A DNA stretch of 64,000 bases, taken from the NCBI GenBank assembly GCA_947179485.1, contig CAMXBY010000043.1, positions 248,001 through 312,000 on the forward strand, given 5' to 3'. The notes beneath the pieces are model-generated. The model was not told the DNA's origin. It was given only the letters and a program-made list of their open reading frames with translations, and ran no database searches. Source of the DNA: Allacma fusca. Its lineage: Eukaryota; Arthropoda; Collembola; Symphypleona; Sminthuridae. A program made the translations under genes and the position numbers. Position 1 is the first letter of the stretch. Every line of letters begins with the position of its first letter. Positions 42,040 through 53,984 of this stretch are shown here, piece by piece.

Positions 42040-42822
42040 CACGCATACTACATAGTGACCCGTCCGATCCGACTGGTATGAAATTAAGTTAATAATAAAT
42101 AATATAATATAAAATAATATAATTAAGCGAGTTAGACTACAAAAAAACTGATTAAATAAATATTATCAATTAATTATTATCTTTCAAAAATATTGCACTA
42201 AATGATGCCTCGAAATCAGGATTTAATTATAATCCAATTTTGCAAGATACTCTTATTGACTGCAAATAAAGGAGAAGGAAATTAATTAAAATGATGCGTC
42301 CTGATCCACAACGTAACAACAAGGGGACAGTTGAGTTCCGAAATTGTTCCTCCAAAATATAATCATTCCAAAGAACAAGCTTTAGTGATACATAATTCCT
42401 CAAGATTTAATTTTGTAGGGCGAATTATCCACATTAGTTTAAATGGAAAACTCTTTACTGTCCCGTACGATTCGACTATAATTAAATATAAAAGAAAACG
42501 ATTGGGTTAAAATATAATTAACACAACAGATCCAAATCATTTCATAAAATCTTTCATACAGGATGGGTAAATTCATTTGGGATTTCAGAAAGGTTGAGAG
42601 ATGGCAAGACGATTGGATTCAACTTCAGTACTTATAGTATTTTTACGACAACATAGAACTTTATTAATGTAGTAGGATTCTATTGGGCACCTTTAAAATT
42701 TTATGTAATAAGAGGAACCTCCAAGGATAAGCAATGTAGTTGAATGAAGCCGTTTGATCCCGACCCCAAATATCATCGGGAGAACACTTGAGTCCTAAAA
42801 TTGTTCCATTCCCTTCCGGAAC
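42040..42822 (+). repeat. Old, diverged satellite monomer copies
   Basis: AATTATCCACATTAGTTTAA, GTCCCGTACGATTCGACT and GTAAATTCATTTGGGA align in order with the satellite units after 46480 (for example 49040-49300) but at much lower identity. The copy continues to 42822, where a hAT insertion interrupts GAGTCCTAAAATTGTTCC, the counterpart of AAGTCCCAAAATTGTCCC. It is probably an ancestral monomer outside the homogenised array. Confidence 0.65.
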
Positions 42823-43448
42823 CGGGTCTGAATAAGTACCAAACTCCCGACTAACCTAACCTGGGACTTCCCCGACTCAAACACGAAATTTCCCGACTAC
42901 CATTTTCCAAATTTTTCCGAATTCGTCGAGTTTTCCCGACGTCCCCGCCACCCGAATTTCCAAAAAATTTCCGAATTCGTCGAGTTTTCCCGACGTCCCC
43001 GCCACCAAAATTTCCAAAAATTTCCGACTTCTTCCGGTTTTTCCGACGTCCCCGCCACCAAAATTTCCAAAAATTTTCGAATTCGTCGAGTTTTCCCGAC
43101 GTCCCCGCCACCAAAATTTCCGAATTCGTCGAGGTTTCCCGACGTCCCCGCCACCAAAATTTCCCGACTTCTTCCGGTTTTCCCGACGTCCCCGCCACCA
43201 AAATTTCCGACTTAATCGAGTTTTCCCGACGTCCCCGCCACCAAAATTTCCAAATTTTTCCGACTTATTCGGGTTTTCCCGACGTCCCCGCCACCAAAAT
43301 TTCCCGACTGCGTCGAGTTTTTCCGACGACCCCGCCAGGGAAAATTCCGAAAATTTTCCGACTTCCCTGGTATCTAAAATCCCCGATTATGACGGGTCAC
43401 TTCCCCGACTAACCGGGTTCGCAGGTTAGGGAACTTTTTCCAGACCCG
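42823..43448. mobile_element. hAT-type element with internal 43-54-bp minisatellite
   Basis: CGGGTCTGAATAAGTACC and inverted CGGGTCTGGAAAAAGTTCC are flanked by the perfect duplication TCCGGAAC (42815-42822, 43449-43456). Nine units with the core GACGTCCCCGCCACC lie at 42938, 42992, 43044, 43098, 43141, 43185, 43228, 43281 and 43325. Two unit lengths (43-44 and 52-54) differ by an extra CCAAAAATTT-like block. The terminal repeats resemble those of 5140-5770, but the internal unit differs. Confidence 0.88.
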
Positions 43449-43467
43449 TCCGGAACAAATCCATACC

Positions 43468-43590
43468 CCGGGGTGGAAAAAGTTCGGGAACCCGGTTACT
43501 TGGCAAAAGAGCCCAGAAAGTTGACAAACGCTGGGTGATGGGTGAGTTGGCAATTTTTTTGGAATAGGGCTCCGGTGGGGTAGTTGACAA
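43468..43590 (-). repeat. Truncated end of the 5140-5770 hAT family
   Basis: GGGGTGGAAAAAGTTC and the next ~115 bases match the inverted right end of 5140-5770 with few differences, including CCCGGTTACTTGGCAAAAGA. The rest of the element is missing. Confidence 0.75.
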
Positions 43591-43680
43591 AATCAGAATC
43601 ATTTATTTGAGATATTTTAGAAGCGGTATGTTAATACTAGTATAATTAAGTCCTTTTTTATAATCAAATATTGCCCCAGT

Positions 43681-44528
43681 TAAAGGTGTGGCCCTCAGGT
43701 AATTTCCCAACCAAACCTGAGTCTAGCCCGCAAATGGGGACCCGCCCGACCCGAAAGTCAATTTCTGAAACATCAGCCCGCCCCGTCCCGACAATATTTT
43801 TTAAGGCCCGCACCAGACCGCAGCCCGCCAGGTTTCAGTTGAGACGGCCCAAACCAGCTTGCGGGCCCCCGCGGGGGCCCTCAAGTGTTTTATAGCATTT
43901 TAATTTATTTAAAATTATTACTGACCGTTCATCTGGAAGATCGAAGGACATCGAATTTTATTATTTGTAGTACAACTTGTAACAATACTAGCAGCTACAG
44001 GGGGAAAGTTGAGTACGTCAAGGTTCAGCAAATTCATAAAGTAAGATTTAGGACACCAAATGTAAGATATTTTAATAATAAGATAATAATTCAATTAATA
44101 AAACTAATTAATATGCACATTTTTAAGTTGGGAGCAAAAATTTTAAAGCGTTATGACATGTCACGCTATGATTAGCGAGAAAACGATGAAACAAGAATAT
44201 AAACAACCAGCACTTACAAATGCACATTCATGTGAGCAAGTACAAATGGAAGCAATAATTTCTAGTGGCAAAATCCTAAACATCGTTGATTGAAATTTAA
44301 ACGGTTTGCGGGCTGCTTGCAGGCCACGCAAATATGTAGATCCAGCCCGAACCCGCCCGCAACCCGCACAACGTGCATAAAGTACGACCCGACCCGACCC
44401 ATTGAAATACGATAGCAACCCAGCCCGAACCGCAACTTGCAGCACAAAAAACAATTTTAAGCCCGAACCCGCACGGGCGGGTCGGGCCGAGGCCCAACCA
44501 GATTTTTTACCCGCGGGCCACACCTTTA
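43681..44528. mobile_element. hAT-type element, GCCCGC/CCCGACCCG family
   Basis: TAAAGGTGTGGCCC is perfectly repeated inverted at the right end, flanked by the perfect duplication GCCCCAGT (43673-43680, 44529-44536). CCCGCCCGACCCG words recur in both subterminal regions (43725-43870, 44330-44515), making them islands of high GC in AT-rich DNA. The AT-rich middle is non-coding. Confidence 0.9.
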
Positions 44529-44690
44529 GCCCCAGTGTTATTTCGGGGTGGGTTCCGGACGCATAATTTTGTTCGAAGGATTTCGGTTCGTGACGTAACC
44601 TTTTGCGGAACACAGAAGTTGTTGCCTTCAGAAGCTATAACGGTTATGCAAAATGAACTTCGACCATGTGACCTAGTTTTCACATGAATT
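44529..44690 (-). repeat. Inverted, diverged piece of the satellite monomer
   Basis: Read inverted, GTTCATTTTGCATAACCGTT, TTGTGTTCCGCAAAAGG and CCGAAATAACAC follow the order of the GTCCCG core of the satellite units, with many changes. It lies opposite in direction to the main array. Confidence 0.65.
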
Positions 44691-44694
44691 CAAC

Positions 44695-45081
44695 CTTCGA
44701 GTATGAAGGCCTTTTGCAATATTTTAGAAGTGGTAATATAATATTTTAACCGTTTCGTTTTCGGGAAGGGGTTGTTAATGCTGCCTTCTTGGATGAAAAC
44801 ACGAAACATAGATTCGTCAAGCATTTGTCAACTATCGTTTGAAATCCCACACAATTTTGACTTCCATAAAAATGAAATCTATCCATTCTCTTCCGGTTTG
44901 GAAAGGAACTGGGACCGGTTCGGGAAACGGGTTTTTCCGGATTGTTTCCGAGGAGGCAAAAATGTCCCGGACTCTAACATAGCGATTCCGGTTTCGGGAA
45001 CAGAAATGCGATTTCTTTTCGAGTATAAAGGCCTTTTGCACTATTTTAGAAGTGGTAATATAATATTTTAACCGTGTCGTA
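44695..45081. repeat. Direct repeat (~62 bp) around a GGTTCCGG-word insert
   Basis: TTCGAGTATGAAGGCCTTTT at about 44697 and TTCGAGTATAAAGGCCTTTT at about 45018 start near-identical 62-bp copies that include AGAAGTGGTAATATAATATT. The 255 bp between them contain GGAACTGGGACCGGTTCGGG-type words. Confidence 0.75.
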
Positions 45082-46230
45082 TTGTTTTAGTCAAACCCGC
45101 CTCTAGTTACATTGGAATCTAGGCCATTCCGACGGAACAGTGCAGAATGTCGGGTCAAACAAAACTATCTGCACGGTCAGACCATTCCATTTCAACCAAT
45201 TTGGATTTCCTTATAAGATTAAACATTTTGAATTTGTTATTTTAAACGGTTCTCTTCCAGAATTTTTGAATTTAGGAGTCGTAGCATGAAGGACGGGACG
45301 GAATGCCTTAGCTTAGACGGTTGGAGACTGGAAACTCGCAAAAAGGTTGTAAGGTTAGAGAACTCAGTAATAAGCTAGAAGGTTTGAGATACGTAGTAAT
45401 TACTAATGGACTCTGGGATTAGAAATCATAATTGGTGTGGATGGCGCCCTCTGCAAATCCTTTTACCTGACCTGCTCTGTTCCACTAAGGGAGACGGGAG
45501 ACTAGAGACTACCAAATCCGTCTGGTTATATTTTTTCCCGGGCTGTTACTTTCAATGCTCCCAAAATTGTTGCCCGTGCCGTACAACGGTACAACTGTCT
45601 GTTAGTAAGTTGGGTCCGCCTATACCTACTTTGGAGGTCTGGTTTTAACATAAATTTGGGGCATCCTACTTTGCTTACAAGGCCTTTCAAAAAAAATCTT
45701 CTCCCTCCAACAAATACCCTATAAGTAGCTAAGGCTGCATGTTTAATGTCGGACAAATTCGCTGGAAATTCTGACTAATGCATACTGACACTGACTAATA
45801 AATTCTGTTATAAAAGATTGTATGTATTGAGTATGCTGTTTGCTTGCCTGTCCTGGCTATAACTACGGAACTAATGACATAGGCAGCTCAATTTTTTTGT
45901 AAGTGTAGATTAAAAACTAATATGCCCATTGTTCTCGAAGTGGATCGGGTAATTCTTTTGACCTCAAAAAACTAAATGAGGTCATGTACAGAAACTGAGA
46001 GGTAAAGCTTGCGATGGTCTATTTATGGTCTGTTTTGTTGTAAACATTAAATTGTTTTTCCATCAAACGCTGGTACTTGCTGCATGAAAGATTTCGAGTA
46101 TATAAGTTAGTTTATTCATACGCTAGGAATTTAACTAATCTTTAGGTATCACCTTATATTAGTCTTCACTTCTGGGGGTGTTGGTTTGAATCTCCGGGTG
46201 CTCTTTAGCTCACTCTATGCTACTAGCAGT
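45082..46230. other. Stretch without gene
   Basis: No supported gene or bounded repeat. Short GGGACGGGA and CGGGTC words near 45130-45310 hint at decayed word-repeat elements. Confidence 0.3.
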
Positions 46231-46264
46231 CACATACATTGAACTCTCGCTCTCTCGCTATTAG

Positions 46265-46420
46265 GGTTTCTGTTCGGGACAGGATCAGGACCGGGACAGT
46301 TTCGGGACAAAATTTTTGTCCGCATGTTATTTTGGGACGGAATGGGGACACACGTTTTTGTTCCGAGGATTTCGGGACGGGACGGAATCGTCTGCGGGAC
46401 AACAAAAATTGTCTTCATTA
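46265..46420 (+). repeat. Dispersed GTCCCG-word repeat next to the array
   Basis: ACAGTTTCGGGACAAAATTT and GAGGATTTCGGGACGGGACG match 16625-16800 and the inverted core of the satellite units. It is the nearest free-standing relative of the monomer and lies about 60 bp before the array starts. Confidence 0.65.
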
Positions 46421-46908
46421 GAAGCCATACTCTCTGTTAGTAGCACTTGAACTGGGTACAGAAACCGCGTACCTTTTAGCAGACTAGAGTAGATTGGTAT
46501 TGGGACCGTCATAAAATGTTACGTGTCAGGAATAACATCATAGAATAAGCAAAATGGTCGAGATGCATTCTCCACTGAAAGCCAAAAAGCCTTTAGTTTC
46601 ACTAAAGGTACAGTAGACCACCTCTCTTACTTATTACGTACCCTTGATGTTTCTCTTCCTTCGTGTCTTCGTAAATTATAAGTGAAAGGTCGTTCTAGAC
46701 CATTTTGCATTCAATGTCACTTCCTGGTAGTTCATTTTGCATAAGGGTTACAGCTTCTGGGGGGAACCATTCTCGTGTTCCGCAGAAGATTCCGTCCCGT
46801 CCAGAAATCCCCGGGACAAAATTATTTGTTCCGATCCAGTCCCGAAATAACACGGGAACAATAATTAAGTCCCAAAATTGTCCTTCTGAAACCCCATCAT
46901 TCTCAAAG

Positions 46909-48225
46909 CAGTGCTCGGACTGGGTACGGGTAATACTCAGGTAAATGGGTATGTGTACTGGTATGGGTACTACCCGGGTACAGAATTTGAGTACTCGCAA
47001 GTACGCGGTTACTACCCGGGGTACTGTATGTAAAATACCTGTACCGGTGGGTGCTGTACCCGAGTATTTTTGGGTACTTCAAGGATTCCTTTTGGGATGG
47101 ATTACTAGGGCTAACAATAAGACCTGCCAACCGTGGAGTTGCTTGTTTCTTTGCATACAGATACTTGCGTAAGTGACATAGCCAGTGGCTTCGTTTCATT
47201 TATGATTACGTGGTCGTTGTAATCTAACGCTTCTAATGATCCCTCTCAGATCTAATAAAGAAATAGATAAACTGTTTATCGGCTTAAAGAATGAAGCTCG
47301 CCAAAGAAGTATTTCAGGGGGTAGGGCCAATGAAGCTAATTAAATTTAATTAGCTTCATTGGGATTGGGAGCGTGACCTTAACATTATTTAAAGACGTTT
47401 TACGCGATAAGTTCGGAATGAATATACATTTATTAGCTTCGAGCCTGATCTAAACTGTTCATTTTATTTAGAAAATATTTAGGGTTGCCAATTTGACAAC
47501 GCCGAGGCATTTTGTGCAGGCAATTTGAGAAATTTCAATCCTGGGCATTTATGACCCATTGATTATTTATTGCAGTGAATATTTATACAAAATTGTTTCA
47601 TGTTCTCGAAGTTTAAAAGCAAGTTTTTCGTTATGCAGTTTAGTATTAAAGAATTCGTCCCAGTTGGTTATCCTAACCCCATACAAGAATTGTTCAATGT
47701 CCATTTCGAGAGAACACAATTCATTTCATTCAGTAAGTTGATAGTTGATATTTTGACGTAGTAGCATTTGAATTTCGTCAGTGTTAAAATAAATCATAAT
47801 TGACCTTAAATGATATTTAAACCATTTTAAATAGGATACCCTTAACGCCTACGGAAAATTTCCAAAATCCTGGACATTTCTAATGGAAGTAGAAAGACAG
47901 ACAGCTAAACATTTTCAGCTGAACAGGCAAATGTCTTCTTGGTCACTTTTGATCGGCCAAACTTCCAGTACCCGAGCAATACCCGGGTACAAACACTGGG
48001 TACTCGGGTATGGGTACAGGTTTTGGGTACATTACGGGTACGGGTAAATTGTGGGTACAGGTACTACATTGTAGTTTCAAGCATGGGTACGGGTACAGAA
48101 ATAATTTACCCGAGTACGCGGGTATGGGTACGGGTATAGGTATAGGTACAGCATTTTGTCGTACCCGATAATCGGGTACGGGTATGGGTACAAATACACG
48201 GTTTCTGTACCCAGTCCTAGCAATG
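46909..48225. mobile_element. hAT-type element, GGGTAC family, array copy 1
   Basis: CAGTGCTCGGACTGGGTACG and inverted CATTGCTAGGACTGGGTACA are the ends. The target duplication is TCTCAAAG on the left and TCCAAAG on the right (one base lost). Units without the insert read TCTCAAAGAGTAAT, which is the empty site. GGGTAC words fill 46920-47080 and 47970-48215. The middle carries a 36-bp perfect palindrome at 47327-47362. Confidence 0.9.
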
Positions 48226-48913
48226 TCCAAAGAGTACTATGTACAGTGACAACTTTAAAACTTATAATTTTAGTTAGAGTTATCCAAATTCTTTAACTGG
48301 AATGGTCAAAATGCGCAAATAATTTTGCCCTCACCAACATACTGTACTGCCCCCATTCGATTCGACTTTAATCCAGTGTAAATAAAAGAGCATTTGACTA
48401 CGAAAAACGACTTAGATAAACAATATTAAGATATCGCATCTAAAATAATTCAATAAATGAAGGCTCAAAATGAAAACCTCTTTTTGGAGAAACAGTGAAT
48501 TCAATTGCAGAATTCGGGAGGATTGAGGGCTGGCACGACCATAAAATTCAACAACAACCCGATTTCGGGGGTTCTTTTTTGAAAACAAAATACGACCAAA
48601 CTAGAGTAGTATGGTATTGGGACTTTGGGACCGTCATAAAATGTTACGTGTCAGGAATAACATCCTAGAATAAGCAAAATGGTCAAGATGCATTCTCCAC
48701 TGAAAGCCAAAAAGCCTTTAGTTTCACTAAATGCACAGTAGACCACTTCCCCTAATTATTACGTACCCTTGATGTTTTTCTTACTTCCTGTCTTCGTAAA
48801 TTATTAGTGAAAGGTCGTTCTAGACCACTTTGCATTTAATGTCACTTCCTTGTAGTTCATTTTACGGGGTTACAGCTTCTGGGGGGAACCATTTTTGTGT
48901 TCCGCAAAAGATT

Positions 48914-51900
48914 CCGTCCCGTCCCGAAATCCCCAGGACAAAATTATTTGCTCCGACCAAGTCCCGAAATAACACGGGAACAATATTTAAGTCCAAAAAT
49001 TGTCCCTGTGAAACCCCATCATTCTCAAAGAGTAATGTTTTTATAGTTAGAGTTATCCACATTCTTTAAATGGAATGGTCCCACTGCGCAAATAATTTTG
49101 CCCTCCCCAACATACCGTACTGTTCCCGTCCAATTCGACGTTAATCCTGTGTAACTAAAAGAGCTTTTGACTACAAAAAACGACTTGGTTAAACCAATAT
49201 TAAAATATCACATCTAAAATACTTCAATAAATGAAGCCTCAAAATGAAAAACCCTTTCTAGGAGAAACAGTGAATTCATTTGCAAAATTCGGGAGGCATG
49301 AGTGCTGGCACGACCATAACATTCAACAACAACCCCATTTCGGGGGTTCTTTTTTTGAGAACAAAATACGACCAGACTAGAGTAGAATGGTATTGGGACT
49401 TTGGGACCGTCATAAAATGTTACGTGTCAGAAATAACATCCCAGAATAAGCAAAATGGTCGAGATGCATTCTCCACTGAAAGCCAAAAGCCTTTAGTTTC
49501 ACTAAATGCACAGTAGACCACTTCCCCTAATTATTACGTACCCTTGATGTTTTTCTTACTTCCTGTCTTCGTAAATTATTAGTGAAGGTCGTTCTAGACC
49601 ATTTTGCATTTAATGTCACTTCCTGGTAGTTCATTTTACGGGGTTACAGCTTCTGGGGGAACCATTTTCGTGTTCCGCAGAAGATTCCGTCCCGTCCCGA
49701 AATCCCCGGGACAAAATTTTTTGCTCCGACCCAGTCTCGAAATAACACGGGAACAATATTTAAGTCCCAAAATTGTCCCTGTGAAACCCCATCATTCTCA
49801 AAGAGTAATTTTTTAATAGTTAGAGCTATCCACATTCTTAAAATGGAATGGTCAAACTGCGCAAATAGTTTTGCCCTCCTGACAACATACTGTACTGTCC
49901 CCGTCCGATTCAACTTTAATCCAGTGTAAGTAAAAGAGCTTTTGACTACAAAAAACGACTTGGTCAAACCAATTTTAAAATATCACATCTAAAATACTTC
50001 AATAAATGAAGGCTCAAAATGAAAAACCCTTTTTCGGAGAAACATTGAATAGTGTGACTAGAGTAGTATGGTATTGGGACCGTCATAAAACTTTACGTGT
50101 CAGGAATAACTTCCTAGAGTAAGCAAAATGTTCGAGATGCATTCTCCACTGAAACCCAAAAAGCCTCTAGTTTCACTTAATGTTCAGTAGATCACCTCTC
50201 TTACTTATTACGTATCCTTGATGTTTTCCTTACTTTGTGCTTCCGTAAATTATTAGTGAGAGGTCGTTCTAGAACAGTTTTCATTCAATGTCACTTCCTG
50301 GTAGTTCAGTTTGCATAAGGGTTACAGCTTCTAGGGGAACCATTTTCTTGTTCCGCAGAAGATTCCGTCCCGTCCCGAAATCCCCGGGACAAAATTATTT
50401 GTTCCGATCCAGTCTCAAAGAGTAATTTGTAAAGTGAACCCTTTAAGACTTATAATTTTTTATAGTTAGTTATCAGCATTGTTTAAATGGAATGGTCTCA
50501 GTGCGCAAATAATTTTGCCCTCCCCAACATACAGTACTGATCCCGTCCAATTCGACGTTAATCCTGTGTAAGTAAAAGAGCATATGACTCCAAAAAACGA
50601 CTTGGTCAAACCAATTTTAAAATATCACATCTAAAATACTTCAATAAACGAAGGCTCAAAATGAAAAACCCTTTCTCGGAGAAACATTGAATAGTGTGAC
50701 TAGAGTAGTATGGTATTGGGACTTTGGGACCGTCATAAAATGTTACGTGTCAAAAATAACGTCCTAGAATAAGCAAAATGGTCAAGATGCATTCTAAAAT
50801 GAAAGCCTAGAAGCCATTAGTTTCACTACAGGCACAGTAGACCACTTCCCTTAATTATTACGTACCCTTGATGTTTTTCTTACTTCCTGTCTTCATAAGT
50901 TATTAGTGAGAGGTCGTTCTAGACCATTTTTATTCAATGTCACTTCCTGGTAGTTCATTTTGCATAAGGGTTACAGCTTCTGGGGGGAACCATTTTCTTG
51001 TTCCGCAGAAGATTCCGTCCCGTCCCGAAATCCCCGGGACAAAATTATTTCTCGGACCAAGTCCCGAAATAACACGGGAACAATATTTAAGTCCCAAAAT
51101 TGTCCCTGTGAAACCCCATCATTCTCAAAGAGTAATTTGTAAAGTGAACCCTTTAGGATTTATAATTTTTTGTAGTTAGAGTTATCAACATTCTTTAAAT
51201 GGAATGGTCCCAGTGCGCAAATAATTTTGCCCTCCCCAACATACAGTACTGTTCCCGTCCAATTCGACGTTAATCCTGTGTAACTAAAAGAGCTTTTGAC
51301 TACAAAAAACGACTTGGTCAAACCAATTTTAAAATATCACATCTAAAATACTTCAATAAATGAAGCCTCAAAATGAAAAACCCTTTCTAGGAGAAACAGT
51401 GAATTCATTTGCAAAATTCGGGAGGCATGAGTGCTGGCACGACCATAACATTCAACAACAACCCCATTTCGGGGGTTCTTTTTTTGAGAACAAAATACGA
51501 CCAGACTAGAGTAGAATGGTATTGGGACTTTGGGACCGTCATAAAATGTTACGTGTCAGAAATAACATCCCAGAATAAGCAAAATGGTCGAGATGCATTC
51601 TCCACTGAAAGCCAAAAGCCTTTAGTTTCACTAAATGCACAGTAGACCACTTCCCCTAATTATTACGTACCCTTGATGTTTTTCTTACTTCCTGTCTTCG
51701 TAAATTATTAGTAAAAGGTCGTTCTAGACCATTTTGCATTCAATGTCACTTCCTGGTAGTTCATTTTGCAAAAGGGTTACAGCTTCTGGAGGAACCATTT
51801 TTGTGTTCCGCAGAAGATTCCGTCCCGTCCCGAAATCCCCAGGACAAAATTATTTGCTCCGACCCAGTCCCGAAATCCCCAGGACAAAATTATTTGCTCC

Positions 51901-53984
51901 GACCCAGTCCCGAAATAACACGGGAACAATAATTAAGTCCCAAAATTGTCCTTCTGAAACCCCATCATTCTCAAAGCAGTGCTCGGACTGGGTACGGGTA
52001 ATACTCAGGTAAATGGGTATGTGTACTGGTATGGGTACTACCCGGGTACAGAATTTGAGTACTCGCAAGTACGCGGTTACTACCCGGGGTACTGTATGTA
52101 AAATACCTGTACCGTCGGGTGCTGTACCCGAGTATTTTTGGGTACTTCAAGGATTCCTTTTGGGATGGATTACTAGGGCTAACAATAAGACCTGCCAACC
52201 GTGGAGTTGCTTGTTTCTTTGCATACAGATACTTGCGTAAGTGACATAGCCAGTGGCTTCGTTTCATTTATGATTACGTGGTCGTTGTAATCTAACGCTT
52301 CTAATGATCCCTCTCAGATCTAATAAAGAAATAGATAAACTGTTTATCGGCTTAAAGAATGAAGCTCGCCAAAGAAGTATTTCAGGGGGTAGGGCCAATG
52401 AAGCTAATTAAATTTAATTAGCTTCATTGGGATTGGGAGCGTGACCTTAACATTATTTAAAGACGTTTTACGCGATAAGTTCGGAATGAATATACATTTA
52501 TTAGCTTCGAGCCTGATCTAAACTGTTCATTTTATTTAGAAAATATTTAGGGTTGCCAATTTGACAACGCCGAGGCATTTTGTGCAGGCAATTTGAGAAA
52601 TTTCAATCCTGGGCATTTATGACCCATTGATTATTTATTGCAGTGAATATTTATACAAAATTGTTTCATGTTCTCGAAGTTTAAAAGCAAGTTTTTCGTT
52701 ATGCAGTTTAGTATTAAAGAATTCGTCCCAGTTGGTTATCCTAACCCCATACAAGAATTGTTCAATGTCCATTTCGAGAGAACACAATTCATTTCATTCA
52801 GTAAGTTGATAGTTGATATTTTGACGTAGTAGCATTTGAATTTCGTCAGTGTTAAAATAAATCATAATTGACCTTAAATGATATTTAAACCATTTTAAAT
52901 AGGATACCCTTAACGCCTACGGAAAATTTCCAAAATCCTGGACATTTCTAATGGAAGTAGAAAGACAGACAGCTAAACATTTTCAGCTGAACAGGCAAAT
53001 GTCTTCTTGGTCACTTTTGATCGGCCAAACTTCCAGTACCCGAGCAATACCCGGGTACAAACACTGGGTACTCGGGTATGGGTACAGGTTTTGGGTACAT
53101 TACGGGTACGGGTAAATTGTGGGTACAGGTACTACATTGTAGTTTCAAGCATGGGTACGGGTACAGAAATAATTTACCCGAGTACGCGGGTATGGGTACG
53201 GGTATAGGTATAGGTACAGCATTTTGTCGTACCCGATAATCGGGTACGGGTATGGGTACAAATACACGGTTTCTGTACCCAGTCCTAGCAATGTCCAAAG
53301 AGTACTATGTACAGTGACAACTTTAAAACTTATAATTTTAGTTAGAGTTATCCAAATTCTTTAACTGGAATGGTCAAAATGCGCAAATAATTTTGCCCTC
53401 ACCAACATACTGTACTGCCCCCATTCGATTCGACTTTAATCCAGTGTAAATAAAAGAGCATTTGACTACGAAAAACGACTTAGATAAACAATATTAAGAT
53501 ATCGCATCTAAAATAATTCAATAAATGAAGGCTCAAAATGAAAAACTCTTTTTGGAGAAACAGTGAATTCAATTGCAGAATTCGGGAGGATTGAGGGCTG
53601 GCACGACCATAAAATTCAACAACAACCCGATTTCGGGGGTTCTTTTTTGAAAACAAAATACGACCAAACTAGAGTAGTATGGTATTGGGACTTTGGGACC
53701 GTCATAAAATGTTACGTGTCAGGAATAACATCCTAGAATAAGCAAAATGGTCAAGATGCATTCTCCACTGAAAGCCAAAAAGCCTTTAGTTTCACTAAAT
53801 GCACAGTAGACCACTTCCCCTAATTATTACGTACCCTTGATGTTTTTCTTACTTCCTGTCTTCGTAAATTATTAGTGAAAGGTCGTTCTAGACCACTTTG
53901 CATTTAATGTCACTTCCTTGTAGTTCATTTTACGGGGTTACAGCTTCTGGGGGGAACCATTTTTGTGTTCCGCAAAAGATTCCG
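48914..53984. repeat. Higher-order block A-B-B-A-H, copy 1 (5071 bp)
   Basis: It shares unit order and private features with 57632-62696, including the shortened B unit in which GATCCAGTCTCAAAGAGTAA joins across a ~100-bp deletion (near 50407 here, 59125 there). Confidence 0.85.
51977..53293. mobile_element. GGGTAC hAT, array copy 2
   Basis: Nearly identical to copy 1 over its full length (CCGTCGGG replaces CCGGTGGG near 52112). It was amplified with its satellite unit, not newly inserted. Its unit carries a 40-bp duplication of the core upstream (51831-51910) that copy 1 lacks. Confidence 0.9.

Noticed and set aside
42851-43201. Minus-strand frames rich in GGGDVGKTRR-like repeats
   Set aside because: Translation of the 43-54-bp minisatellite within a hAT-type element.
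46150-46230. tRNA gene on the minus strand (GGTTTGAATCTCC box B-like)
   Set aside because: No box A at the right distance and no cloverleaf could be drawn.
47970-48215. Telomere-like or regulatory GGGTAC tract
   Set aside because: The word is irregularly spaced, occurs on both strands and is bounded by terminal repeats with a target duplication, so it is the subterminal region of a hAT.
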